NCBI GenBank assembly: GCA_944392065.1
Contig: CALXVO010000019.1
Coordinates: forward strand, 1-14,796
Direction of reading: 5' to 3'
DNA: 14,796 bases
Source: an uncultured Clostridia bacterium
GTDB lineage: Bacteria; Bacillota; Clostridia; TANB77; CAG-508
A model generated the notes under the pieces. The model made no database searches. It was not told the origin of the DNA and saw only the letters and a program-made list of their open reading frames with translations. Positions 1 through 6,962 of the stretch are shown here, one piece after another. A program made the position numbers and the translations under genes. Within the stretch, counting starts at the first letter, position 1; the number at the start of each line of letters is the position of its first letter.

Positions 1-72
1 GGGCGCAATAGGGCTCGAACCTATGACCTCCTGCTTGTAAGGCAGATGCTCTCCCAGCTGAGCTATGCGCCC
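1..72 (-). tRNA. tRNA-Val (anticodon UAC), 3' end at window edge
   Basis: The minus strand folds into a full cloverleaf. It has a 7-bp acceptor stem (GGGCGCA with TGCGCCC), a D stem GCTC/GAGC, an anticodon stem TCTGC/GCAGG closing the loop CTTACAA, and a T arm with the TTCGAGC loop. Loop bases 34-36 read TAC, which decodes GUA as valine. The discriminator base and any encoded CCA lie just outside the window, so only 72 of 73 or more bases are seen. A strong promoter lies just upstream (91-119). Confidence 0.96.
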
Positions 73-90
73 ATTTCTTTCGACTTTCTA

Positions 91-119
91 AGTATACTAA
101 ATTTTTTTCTATTTGTCAA
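91..119 (-). promoter_or_regulatory. sigma-A-type promoter of tRNA-Val
   Basis: Read on the minus strand there is a TTGACA box (114-119), a 17-nt spacer and a TATACT box (91-96). Transcription would start about 10 nt before the first base of the mature tRNA. A near-consensus -35 with ideal spacing directly in front of a tRNA makes this convincing. Confidence 0.85.
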
Positions 120-151
120 GGACTTTTTTAAATTATTTTACTTATTTTGTG

Positions 152-399
152 TTACTCTTCAGCATAGAATTTTATTTTACATCTATGTCTTAGTAGTATG
201 TATATTTAGAAAATTTTTAAAGTACCGCTTAAGCGACCAAACGAGCTTTGTAAAAGCGAGTGCGATTTGGAGCAAACGAGTGGCCTTAAAAGATTTTATT
301 TTTTAAAATCGCTAATTTGTTTGCGACAGCAAGGTACAAAAAAGTTTGTAAAATATACATACTACTAGACATATACTACAAATTTACGCTGAATAGTAA
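152..399. repeat. palindromic MITE-like repeat, copy 1
   Basis: This is a 248-bp non-coding element repeated at 1717-1956 in the same orientation. I count about 14 mismatches and one 8-bp indel. The outer ends are inverted: the left begins TTACTCTTCAGCATA and the right, reverse complemented, begins TTACTATTCAGCGTA. Inside, AGTAGTATGTATATTT is mirrored by AAATATACATACTACT, and GTACC by GGTAC. The centre holds further hairpins such as GCTTT-gta-AAAGC. It fills most of the 330-bp gap between the S41 stop and the tRNA gene and ends 3 bp from that stop. No ORF or transposase is present. A mobile MITE or a REP-like intergenic RNA element both fit; no clear target duplication is visible. Confidence 0.85.
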
Positions 400-402
400 T
401 GT

Positions 403-1608
403 TTATTTTAACTCTTCTATTGCTCTTTGTAGTTGTAAATCGTTTTCGTCAGTAAGTTCTGTTATATCCTCTGGTAATTCTACTGTAATGTTTGGTTCTA
501 TTCCTACTTCGTTTATTTTATTCCTATTTGGAGTACAATATTCTGCCGTAGTTATTTTTAATCCACTTCCATCAGATAATGTATATAAAGTTTGAATAAT
601 TCCTTTACCATATGTTTTTGTTCCAATTATTGTAGCCTTATTATAATCTTTTAATGCTCCTGCAAATATCTCTGAAGCACTAGCAGAAGTTCCATTTACC
701 AAAACAACCATTGGTATATCTATTATAGGCGTCTCTTTTGATTCTGTTATTATTTCTTTTCCATTTTTATCAGTTTCAATTAATAATGTACTACCCTTAT
801 CACATATCATTTCTAGCATATCTATTGCTTCATCAACTACGCCACCACCATTTCCACGTATATCTATTATTAGAGATGTAGCACCTTGAGCTTTTAACGT
901 TTCATAATTTTCTTTAAATTCCTTAGCTACTCCTCCATCAAAATCTAAGACTTGTATATATGCAATATTGTCTTCTAACATTCTTGAATTCACATGGCTT
1001 ACTTCTATTCTTTTTCTTTCCACTTCTACCTCAAATGTCTCATCTTCTCTTGTAATTTCTAGTTTTACCTTTGTGCCTTCCTCTCCTTTAATTTTATTAG
1101 ATATACTATCTATATTATCTACTGTTACTTCTTCTCCCTCTACTTTAGATATAATATCTCCTTCTTTTATCCCTACTTTCTCTGCTGGAGAGCCTTCCAT
1201 TGGTTCTACAACAGTTATTGTTCCTTCTTCGTAATTAACAATCATGTAAATTCCTATACCAACATAATTTCCCATTGCAGTATCATATTCTTCACTCATT
1301 TCTTCTGGAGTATAGTATACTGTATATTGATCTCCTACACCTAGTACATAACCCTTAATTGCCATTTCCAACATTTTTTCATCATCTAATTCTCCAATAT
1401 AACCTTTTTCTAACATTGTTCTAATCGATGCTAAGGTTTTTTCTATCCCTGTAGTTCCATCTCCTGAAGCTATACTGGTAATACTTGTTAATGATGTGAA
1501 TCTTTCGCTAACAATTATTGTTGTTATCAAAGATGACAATAATGCTGTAATTATTATAAGCATTACTATTCTATAAATCTTTTGTCCTCTACCTTTTTCC
1601 ATTTTCAT
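403..1608 (-). CDS. S41 family carboxy-terminal processing protease (CtpA-like)
   Basis: This is a membrane-anchored serine protease that would act outside the cytoplasmic membrane on wall-associated proteins. The 401 residues show one N-terminal membrane anchor (about 11-33), a PDZ domain (about 112-190, with GSPAEKVGIKEGD) and an S41 catalytic core. The expected serine-lysine dyad is present: Ser310 within SASASEI and Lys335 in YGKG, 25 residues apart as in E. coli Prc/Tsp. The C-terminus (LQLQRAIEEL) looks natural, so the protein is full length. GAAAGGAAACG precedes the chosen ATG. It is the last gene of the ftsEX cluster, but a 240-bp repeat separates it from the upstream M23 gene, so it may have its own promoter. 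The family is certain; the substrate is not. The neighbouring M23 hydrolases are plausible substrates, which is inference. Confidence 0.95.
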   Translation of the reverse strand: MKMEKGRGQKIYRIVMLIIITALLSSLITTIIVSERFTSLTSITSIASGDGTTGIEKTLASIRTMLEKGYIGELDDEKMLEMAIKGYVLGVGDQYTVYYTPEEMSEEYDTAMGNYVGIGIYMIVNYEEGTITVVEPMEGSPAEKVGIKEGDIISKVEGEEVTVDNIDSISNKIKGEEGTKVKLEITREDETFEVEVERKRIEVSHVNSRMLEDNIAYIQVLDFDGGVAKEFKENYETLKAQGATSLIIDIRGNGGGVVDEAIDMLEMICDKGSTLLIETDKNGKEIITESKETPIIDIPMVVLVNGTSASASEIFAGALKDYNKATIIGTKTYGKGIIQTLYTLSDGSGLKITTAEYCTPNRNKINEVGIEPNITVELPEDITELTDENDLQLQRAIEELK

Positions 1609-1638
1609 CGTTTCCTTTCAATCTTTTACTTTACGCTA

Positions 1639-1666
1639 TTCTTAAATATATATATGCCATTGTCAA
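1639..1666 (-). promoter_or_regulatory. possible promoter of the S41 protease gene
   Basis: On the minus strand a perfect TTGACA (1661-1666) is followed after 16 nt by TAAGAA (1639-1644), about 30 nt before the start codon. The -35 is ideal but the -10 is poor, so this is tentative. It lies between the gene and repeat copy 2, where an independent promoter would be needed if the repeat stops readthrough from the M23 genes. Confidence 0.35.
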
Positions 1667-1716
1667 AATCATGATTCTTGAACTATTATCATTTTTGTAA
1701 TATTACTTATTTATTG

Positions 1717-1956
1717 TTACCATTTAGTGTAGAATTTAATTTTACATCTATGTCTTAGTAGTATGTATATTTAGAAAATTTTTGAAGTACCGCTTAAGCG
1801 ACCAAACGAGCTTTGTAAAAGCGAGTGCGATTTGGAGCAAACGAGTGGCCTTAAAAAATTTTATTTTTTAAGGTCGCTAATTTGTTTGCGACAGCAAGGT
1901 ACAAAAAAATTTGAGAAATATACATACTACTAAGACAAATTTACACTGAATAGTAA
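1717..1956. repeat. palindromic MITE-like repeat, copy 2
   Basis: This is a 240-bp direct copy of the element at 152-399. The termini are TTACCATTTAGTGTA on the left and, reverse complemented, TTACTATTCAGTGTA on the right, matching at 13 of 15 positions. The inner arms GTCTTAGTAGTATGTATATTT-like pair with their complement near 1918-1935. GCGACC (1798-1803) is complementary to GGTCGC (1872-1877), and CCTTAAAAAA mirrors TTTTTTAAGG around the centre (1849-1872). This copy pairs better than copy 1, so it may be closer to the intact form. Along with the hairpin at 2058-2093 it accounts for most of the 499-bp gap between the S41 and M23 genes; I see no small gene there. Confidence 0.85.
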
Positions 1957-2057
1957 ATATTTATTAGTATTTTTAATAATTTAAATGTATCTTTTAATGT
2001 ATTCTCCTGTCTTTACTATTTTTATACTAGGAATATTCAATTCCCATTAAATATGAT

Positions 2058-2093
2058 GTGATTTTCTTTCTTTTTCTTTAGAAAGAAAATCAC
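2058..2093. terminator. strong hairpin after the second M23 gene
   Basis: GTGATTTTCTTTC (2058-2070) and its exact complement (2081-2093) form a 13-bp stem with a 10-nt loop, starting 15 nt past the M23 stop codon. Neither strand has a T-tract after the stem, so it is not a textbook intrinsic terminator. It may protect the 3' end of the transcript or assist termination. The position fits an mRNA 3' end for the upstream M23 gene. Confidence 0.5.
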
Positions 2094-2107
2094 TATCACA
2101 CAGTATA

Positions 2108-3292
2108 TTATGGGATTTTAACATAATTTAACGGATTAGTAAAATTTCCATTTACCCTGACCTCAAAGTGCAAATGTGGTCCTGTTGAATTTCCTGTAGA
2201 ACCAACAGCCATTATTATATCTCCTTGTTTAACTTCACTTCCAACTGTTGTTAAAACTTCATTTCCATGTCCATATAAAGTCACGATTCCATCGCCATGA
2301 TTTACCATTACACAATTTCCGTATCCGCCTAGCCACCCCGCATATGTAACTATGCCATCTGCTGCTGCTACAACCGGCGTGCCTAATGGTGCATTTCCAA
2401 TATCAATACCAGTATGTTGTTTTGCCACTCCTTGTATTGGATGCTCTCTTACCCCATATCCTGATGTTATTACTGTTCCGCTAATTGCCACAGGCCATAG
2501 CATTTGTCCTCCTGTATATTGGATATTGGCATCTATATTATTATTTGCAGCAAATATCTGTGCTTCTATCTGAGCCTGTTCTTGTTTATATGCTGTTATT
2601 TGCTCTTGTAATTGTTTTTCATCTTCCGACAAATCATTTATGTAACTTTGTTGCAATGTTTTCATATTACTTAACACTATGGATGTTTGCTCACTTTTTG
2701 CCTTTATGATTTTTATTTCAGCTTGTTCATTTTCAAGTTTTTGCTTTGTTGTTTCTATATTATCTTTCTCTTCTTGTACTTGTTTTATTAATACATTATC
2801 GTATTCTACAACTTCTTCTATTATGTAATACCTTGATATAAAATCTACTATGTTTTCAGATTTCAGCAAAACATCTAAATATTGAATTTCACCTGTTTCA
2901 TATATGGCTACTAGTCTTTTAGTTAGCATATTTCTTTTTTCTTCATAGTTTTGTGATGCTATTTCTAGCTTTTCAGTAGCATCATCAATAGAAGTTTGTA
3001 GAGCCTTCATTTTGTTTCCTAATTCTTCTATATCTTTTTCATAGGACATTATTTTGTCTTCTAATTCTTGTATTTTTATCATTGTTGCTGATAATTCATC
3101 TTGTACATATTCTAATTCTAAATTTGCTTCTTCAATTTTATTTTCTACATCTTGTTTTTGATCTTCTAGACTTACTTCATTTGTTGCAGTATTTACATTT
3201 TCATTTGTTAGAGAATCTTCAGCAAATACAAAAATACTAAAATATTGTAATATCACAACAAGCAATATTATAATTAAAATTTTCTTTTTCAT
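2108..3292 (-). CDS. secreted coiled-coil M23 (LytM-type) peptidase, paralog B
   Basis: This is a predicted peptidoglycan hydrolase or hydrolase activator outside the membrane, where M23 enzymes cut peptide cross-bridges. The 394 residues comprise a signal peptide (about 1-24, ending near VFAED), two long Glu/Lys/Gln-rich coiled-coil segments (about 43-125 and 160-250) and a C-terminal LytM domain (about 265-390). The zinc ligands and catalytic histidines are present: His293 and Asp297 (HTGID), His342 (YGHG) and His373/His375 (PHLHFEV). The domain therefore looks enzymatically competent, unlike E. coli EnvC. AAGGAAGG precedes the ATG. It lies 37 bp downstream of a clear paralog and in the same cluster as ftsEX, which suggests activation by FtsX. 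The specific partner is inference. Confidence 0.93.
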   Translation of the reverse strand: MKKKILIIILLVVILQYFSIFVFAEDSLTNENVNTATNEVSLEDQKQDVENKIEEANLELEYVQDELSATMIKIQELEDKIMSYEKDIEELGNKMKALQTSIDDATEKLEIASQNYEEKRNMLTKRLVAIYETGEIQYLDVLLKSENIVDFISRYYIIEEVVEYDNVLIKQVQEEKDNIETTKQKLENEQAEIKIIKAKSEQTSIVLSNMKTLQQSYINDLSEDEKQLQEQITAYKQEQAQIEAQIFAANNNIDANIQYTGGQMLWPVAISGTVITSGYGVREHPIQGVAKQHTGIDIGNAPLGTPVVAAADGIVTYAGWLGGYGNCVMVNHGDGIVTLYGHGNEVLTTVGSEVKQGDIIMAVGSTGNSTGPHLHFEVRVNGNFTNPLNYVKIP

Positions 3293-3329
3293 ATTTGCCT
3301 TCCTTTCTTAAAATAATTGTATCCTTTAT

Positions 3330-4484
3330 TTACAAAGAATATAAATTTGGATGTGTTGTATATTGTAATGGATCCACTCTGCAGTTCAATCCTAGTCCTC
3401 CGATATAAACTTCGAAGTGTAAGTGTGGTCCTGTTGAAACCCCTGTATTTCCAGATACAGCTATTTGTTCTCCTCTAGATACTGTGTCTCCCGCACTCAC
3501 GTTAAATGAACTCAAATGACCATATGCTGTATAATATCCATTACCATGATCTATTTCTATATAATTTCCATATCCACTCATCCAACCTGCACTTACAACT
3601 CGTCCATCTGCTGCAGAATACACAGGTGCATAACTAATTGGTATATCTATAGCTCCATGATTAGAAGAAGCTCCTGCTGTTGGAGATGGTCTAGGTCCAA
3701 AATATGATGATATGTAATTATAATATGGTGTATTAGAAGATACCGGCCAACTTAATACTCCTTCAAAGCTACCCTCATATTCATATCTATTATCATTTTG
3801 TGCACTCTGTCTTTTAGCTTCTTCTATCTGACTTTCAAACTCTTCTATTTGAGCTTGTAATTCTTTTTCTTCTTCCGATAAAGAACTTACTTTTACTTGT
3901 TTCGTTGCTTTAGCAGATTCTAAGCTTTCGCTTTTTTGCTCTACTTCTATTTTAGACTCATTAACTTCATTTTTTTCTTTTTCTAGTTGTTGTTTTTTAG
4001 CTTCAGTTTCTGCTTGTTTCGACTTTATAGAATCTATAACAGTTTGGTCTGCCTCTGCAATTTCTTCTATTCTATAATAATTAGAAATTAAAGTTGCTAT
4101 ATCTTCTGATCCAAGAAGAGCATCTAAATATGTAGTTTGTCCAGCTTCATACATTGCAACTAATCTTTGAATTAGTAATTCTTCTTTTTCTGCTACTTCC
4201 TCTTCTAACTTCTTTATTTCTTCTTCATTTTTTTCAATAGAATTCTCTAGTGAAGATATTTTATTATTTAATTCTTCTATCTCACTTTCATATTCCTCTA
4301 TTTGTACATTTAGTTCACTAATCTCATCTAAAAGAGAATTTTTTTCTGCTGTAACCTCTTCTTTTTTCTCCTGTGCTGCATCTTTCTGCTCTTCTAAGTC
4401 ACTTACACTTGTTGCTATTACTTTCACAGAACATATTCCCAAAATAATTAAAGTTAAAAATATGGACAAAATTTTTTTCATCAT
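3330..4484 (-). CDS. secreted coiled-coil M23 (LytM-type) peptidase, paralog A
   Basis: Same architecture as its downstream neighbour. A signal peptide (about 1-25, ending near VIAT) is followed by coiled coil (about 27-110 and 140-230) and an LytM domain (about 243-375). His276 and Asp280 (HGAID), His323 (YGHL) and His354/His356 (PHLHFEV) are all intact. The hinge between the coiled coils (YEAGQTTYLDALLGSEDI) is closely matched in paralog B, so the pair arose by tandem duplication. GGAG sits 8-9 nt before the first of two adjacent ATG codons, so the first is preferred. It follows ftsX by 80 bp with no obvious terminator between. By analogy with PcsB, CwlO and EnvC, this is the best candidate for the FtsEX-controlled hydrolase. 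Confidence 0.93.
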   Translation of the reverse strand: MMKKILSIFLTLIILGICSVKVIATSVSDLEEQKDAAQEKKEEVTAEKNSLLDEISELNVQIEEYESEIEELNNKISSLENSIEKNEEEIKKLEEEVAEKEELLIQRLVAMYEAGQTTYLDALLGSEDIATLISNYYRIEEIAEADQTVIDSIKSKQAETEAKKQQLEKEKNEVNESKIEVEQKSESLESAKATKQVKVSSLSEEEKELQAQIEEFESQIEEAKRQSAQNDNRYEYEGSFEGVLSWPVSSNTPYYNYISSYFGPRPSPTAGASSNHGAIDIPISYAPVYSAADGRVVSAGWMSGYGNYIEIDHGNGYYTAYGHLSSFNVSAGDTVSRGEQIAVSGNTGVSTGPHLHFEVYIGGLGLNCRVDPLQYTTHPNLYSL

Positions 4485-4564
4485 AAGATTCTCTCCTTTT
4501 ATATTTATCTTAAATATATTTTTTTGCTTTATATAGTTAATAATATTAAATAAATAATCTTTTT

Positions 4565-5473
4565 TTAAACCTCTAAATATTTCCTCATTGATATTGCACT
4601 ACCTATAGCACCTATTCCTATTCCCATTACAATATAAACTGTAAATAACATTGAAAACATATCTGAAAATGTTAGAAAATCATATCCGATTGCAATCATC
4701 GTTCCACTGCTCGATATTTTATCAGCTATAAAATTATATGTAAAACCAAGTATTACTACTGTAATAATTGCTGCTATAACACCTATTAAAATACCTTCTA
4801 CCATGAATGGCCATCTAATAAACCCGTTTGTTGCACCAACATATTTCATAATAGAAATTTCTTTTCTTCTTGCGTGAACTGTAAGCTTTATGGTATTTGC
4901 TATAATAAATATTGATATTAGTATTAATAATACTAATATAACTCCAGTTGCTGTTCTAATGCCATTTGCTATATCAATAAGTTTATTAATTGTATCATTT
5001 CCAATCGTGATTTTAGCTACATTTTCAAATGTTTCTATTTGCCTTTGTACCTCTTCACTCTTGGTTAAATCTGTTAATGTAATTGAGAATGAAGCTTTAA
5101 ATGGATTGTCTTCTCCTGAATATGGATCTAGAAGTGAAGAATTTTCTCCAAGCCAAGATTTTACCGTATTTAATGCTTGTTCTTGAGATACATAATCTAC
5201 TGTATTTATGTATTGTATAGATCTAATGTTTGCTTCTAATTCTTTTTCCTGCTCTTCTGTAGCTTCTGGATTTATGAATATTTGCATTGCTTGAGTTTTT
5301 TGTACTTGTTCCATTATATGGTTTACATTTTCTCCAATTAGAAAGAAGATGCCAAATATAAACATCGTAGCACACATAATAATTAGTGATGCTGCTGTTG
5401 ATTTTTTGTTTTTAAAAAAGTTTCTAAAACCTTCCCCTATTAAATAACCAAATATACTATATCTCACTATCAT
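4565..5473 (-). CDS. ftsX: cell division protein FtsX
   Basis: Membrane subunit of the FtsEX complex, which passes ATP hydrolysis by FtsE to a cell-wall hydrolase outside. From the ATG chosen here it has 302 residues. There is one helix at about 27-47, an extracytoplasmic domain (about 50-172), then three helices at about 174-196, 224-248 and 271-295. This is the standard FtsX topology. The cytoplasmic ARRKEISIMKYVGAT segment (201-215) is the family's coupling region. A GTG six bases further upstream (5479) is in frame, but the AAGG ribosome site would run into it. The ATG at 5473 has proper spacing and overlaps the end of ftsE by 17 bp, a sign of translational coupling. Confidence 0.94.
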   Translation of the reverse strand: MIVRYSIFGYLIGEGFRNFFKNKKSTAASLIIMCATMFIFGIFFLIGENVNHIMEQVQKTQAMQIFINPEATEEQEKELEANIRSIQYINTVDYVSQEQALNTVKSWLGENSSLLDPYSGEDNPFKASFSITLTDLTKSEEVQRQIETFENVAKITIGNDTINKLIDIANGIRTATGVILVLLILISIFIIANTIKLTVHARRKEISIMKYVGATNGFIRWPFMVEGILIGVIAAIITVVILGFTYNFIADKISSSGTMIAIGYDFLTFSDMFSMLFTVYIVMGIGIGAIGSAISMRKYLEV

Positions 5474-6143
5474 ACCCACCTTTTTTATCGTCTCTTATTA
5501 TATTACCTTTTTCTATCTGAATAACTCTTTTCTTCATTCTATCTACTATGTCTTTTGCATGTGTTGCAACAACCACAGTGGTTCCTCTAGCATTTATGTC
5601 TTTAAGTAAAGTCATAATCTCCCATGCTGTATCTGGATCTAGGTTTCCAGTAGGCTCGTCCGCAATTATCATAGATGGATTGTTTACCAAAGCTCTTGCT
5701 AAAGCCACTCTTTGTTGCTCACCTCCAGATAATTCATTAGGATATACTTTTGCTTTATCACTTAAGCCTACCAAAGATAATACCATAGGTACTTGCCTTC
5801 TAATATGTTTTGGTGTTGATCTTACTATATACATTGCATATGCAACATTATCATATACAGTTCTATCTGGTAGTAATCTAAAGTCTTGAAATACTACTCC
5901 CATACTCCTTCTTAAAAATGGTACTCTTTTTGGTTTTAAAAATGTTGTATCCTTTCCGTTTATAATAATATGACCTGATGTAGGCTCTTCTTCTTTCAAT
6001 ATAAGTTTTATTAAAGTAGACTTTCCTGAGCCAGAGCTACCAACCAAAAAAGCAAATTCCCCTTTATCAATCTTAAAATTTGCATTATGAACAGCCTCTG
6101 TACCTGTATCGTATTTTTTACTTACATTTCTAAACTCAATCAT
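5457..6143 (-). CDS. ftsE: cell division ATP-binding protein FtsE
   Basis: Cytoplasmic ABC ATPase that pairs with FtsX to control peptidoglycan hydrolysis during division or elongation. The 228 residues have the usual length and carry Walker A (GSSGSGKS, 35-42), the Q-loop (Gln86 in VVFQDF), the ABC signature LSGGEQQR (138-145), Walker B (MIIADEP, 158-164) and the H-loop His195. RLLPDRTVYDNVAY after the Q-loop is typical of FtsE rather than of transport ATPases. AAGGAG sits 6 nt before the ATG. It opens the ftsEX-M23-M23 operon, and a good promoter lies about 35-60 bp upstream. Confidence 0.96.
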   Translation of the reverse strand: MIEFRNVSKKYDTGTEAVHNANFKIDKGEFAFLVGSSGSGKSTLIKLILKEEEPTSGHIIINGKDTTFLKPKRVPFLRRSMGVVFQDFRLLPDRTVYDNVAYAMYIVRSTPKHIRRQVPMVLSLVGLSDKAKVYPNELSGGEQQRVALARALVNNPSMIIADEPTGNLDPDTAWEIMTLLKDINARGTTVVVATHAKDIVDRMKKRVIQIEKGNIIRDDKKGGYDSEI

Positions 6144-6177
6144 ACTTTTCTCCTTTTGTCTCTTAATTCACTCCTAT

Positions 6178-6206
6178 ATCATAACAATAAAAATAAATAT
6201 TTGCAA
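6178..6206 (-). promoter_or_regulatory. promoter of the ftsEX operon
   Basis: On the minus strand TTGCAA (6201-6206), a 17-nt spacer and TATGAT (6178-6183) form a good sigma-A promoter, starting transcription about 25 nt before the ftsE start codon. It follows directly after the terminator at 6218-6263, as expected at a boundary between transcription units. Confidence 0.7.
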
Positions 6207-6217
6207 TAGTTTTTTAC

Positions 6218-6263
6218 ACAAAAAACAACATAAATTTTTCTTTAAAAATAATTTATGCTGTTT
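6218..6263 (-). terminator. intrinsic terminator after the 133-residue orphan gene
   Basis: Positions 6223-6235 pair with 6251-6263 around a short AT-rich loop. Read on the minus strand the single irregular pair is a tolerated G-U wobble, whereas on the plus strand it is an A-C mismatch. TTTTTTGTG follows the stem on the minus strand. Strand polarity therefore points to the end of the minus-strand transcript from the 6430-6831 gene. Confidence 0.75.
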
Positions 6264-6331
6264 TTCCTCAAAATATCTCTTTTTTTCTTTTTGTTAAATG
6301 GCATTACTAAATTTTGTAATATCGGCATTGT

Positions 6332-6454
6332 AGGGAGCGTGTCTTTTGGGGACGAAGTTGTTTTTTCCTCCGTTCCCCAAAATATAAGGTGCCCCCAATT
6401 ACTCGGAGGCACCTTTTGGGTGCTTGATGTTAAATTCCATACTCAACGCTCCCT
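6332..6454 (-). other. structured RNA candidate with competing hairpins
   Basis: A 9-bp inverted repeat (AGGGAGCGT at 6332-6340, its complement at 6446-6454) encloses two strong hairpins. One pairs 6386-6393 with 6408-6415 (AAGGTGCC/GGCACCTT). The other pairs 6344-6351 with 6375-6382 (TTTTGGGG/CCCCAAAA) and gains ACG/CGT inside. Two of these arms have a second possible partner: GGGTGC at 6418-6423 and CTTTTGGG at 6413-6420 each repeat an arm sequence, so alternative pairings are possible. The region overlaps the last 25 bp of the orphan gene and is markedly richer in G+C than its surroundings. It could be a folded 3' UTR, a terminator cluster or a small RNA; the function is unknown. Confidence 0.5.
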
Positions 6455-6831
6455 CCAATTTCTTGGATGAGACGTTCAGCGGCATAAACCTCTTCGGCCA
6501 TCTCGATGAAGTTCTTTTGATTAAAGATTGCAGGTTTCCAAAGTCTGGGAACAACTGCTCCTGCAGTATTACCCACACCTATCAGAAAATTGTCACCATC
6601 AAAGAATAGTAGGACTTCACATCCCTCTAAGTCTTTGATTTCCTTAGCTTCAAAAATCTTAAGGATTTTTGAAATCCTTGAGATTTCGCTTGCCAATGTG
6701 AGGTAAAACTCTTCGGTGAGTTTACCTTCGGAATGGGCTATGGTAATAATTAATGCGTATACATAGGTATTATTATGGACGGTCCATGCAATTTGAGATT
6801 CGGTGATTTTGCCTTTGGTTTTGTTTTCCAT
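6430..6831 (-). CDS. hypothetical protein, 133 residues, family not recognised
   Basis: I do not recognise this protein. It looks cytoplasmic, mixed alpha/beta and acidic, with no signal peptide and no convincing membrane span (YVYALIITIAH is too short). Visible segments are a hydrophobic strand (about 22-32), an amphipathic helix (about 38-62), LEGCEVLLFFDGDNFLIGVG (about 68-87) and a C-terminal helix EMAEEVYAAERLIQEIGG (about 109-126). AAAGGGTG precedes the ATG by about 10 nt, and a perfectly spaced promoter lies upstream. G+C is near 40% against about 30% for its neighbours, and codons such as GGC, CTC and TCG are more frequent. It sits between the transketolase genes and ftsE with its own promoter and terminator. 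The coding call is solid; recent acquisition is inference. Confidence 0.8.
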   Translation of the reverse strand: MENKTKGKITESQIAWTVHNNTYVYALIITIAHSEGKLTEEFYLTLASEISRISKILKIFEAKEIKDLEGCEVLLFFDGDNFLIGVGNTAGAVVPRLWKPAIFNQKNFIEMAEEVYAAERLIQEIGGSVEYGI

Positions 6832-6885
6832 TTTGACTTAACACCCTTTCTGTATTTTACAGTTTACATAAAAGTAACTTCGTAT

Positions 6886-6914
6886 ATTATACCATATCTC
6901 TAAATCATTTTCAA
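6886..6914 (-). promoter_or_regulatory. promoter of the 133-residue orphan gene
   Basis: On the minus strand TTGAAA (6909-6914), a 17-nt spacer ending in GG and a perfect TATAAT (6886-6891) lie about 50 bp before the start codon. This gives a roughly 45-nt leader containing a small CTGTA-aaa-TACAG hairpin. Because no clear terminator follows the transketolase gene upstream, readthrough may add to this promoter. Confidence 0.8.
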
Positions 6915-6962
6915 GAGCAACTTTTAAGCCAAATTAGTTTAGATAACTAAAAAAGTCCTGTA

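Noticed and set aside
46..306. Plus-strand open frame of 86 codons
   Set aside because: It overlaps the tRNA gene and the palindromic repeat, has no good ribosome site and has low-complexity Phe/Leu-rich content from AT-rich DNA.
317..595. Plus-strand open frame of 92 codons
   Set aside because: It lies antisense to the end of the S41 protease and inside repeat copy 1; no family resemblance and no ribosome site.
152..1956. Composite transposon built from the two repeats
   Set aside because: No transposase or recombinase lies between or inside the copies, the copies are in direct orientation, and no common target duplication is visible at the outer ends.
152..1956. CRISPR array
   Set aside because: Only two long (~240 bp) copies separated by 1.3 kb including a gene; nothing resembles short regular repeats with spacers, and no cas genes occur.
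1705..1966. ATTTATT on both sides of copy 2 as a target-site duplication
   Set aside because: The copies of ATTTATT do not abut the element ends equally and such AT-rich words occur by chance here.
5474..5479. GTG at 5479 as the ftsX start
   Set aside because: The ribosome site AAGG would overlap it; the ATG at 5473 has correct spacing and is the better start.
6934..6950. Terminator after the transketolase C-terminal gene
   Set aside because: The 6-bp AT stem is preceded, not followed, by the T-run on the minus strand, so it lacks terminator polarity.
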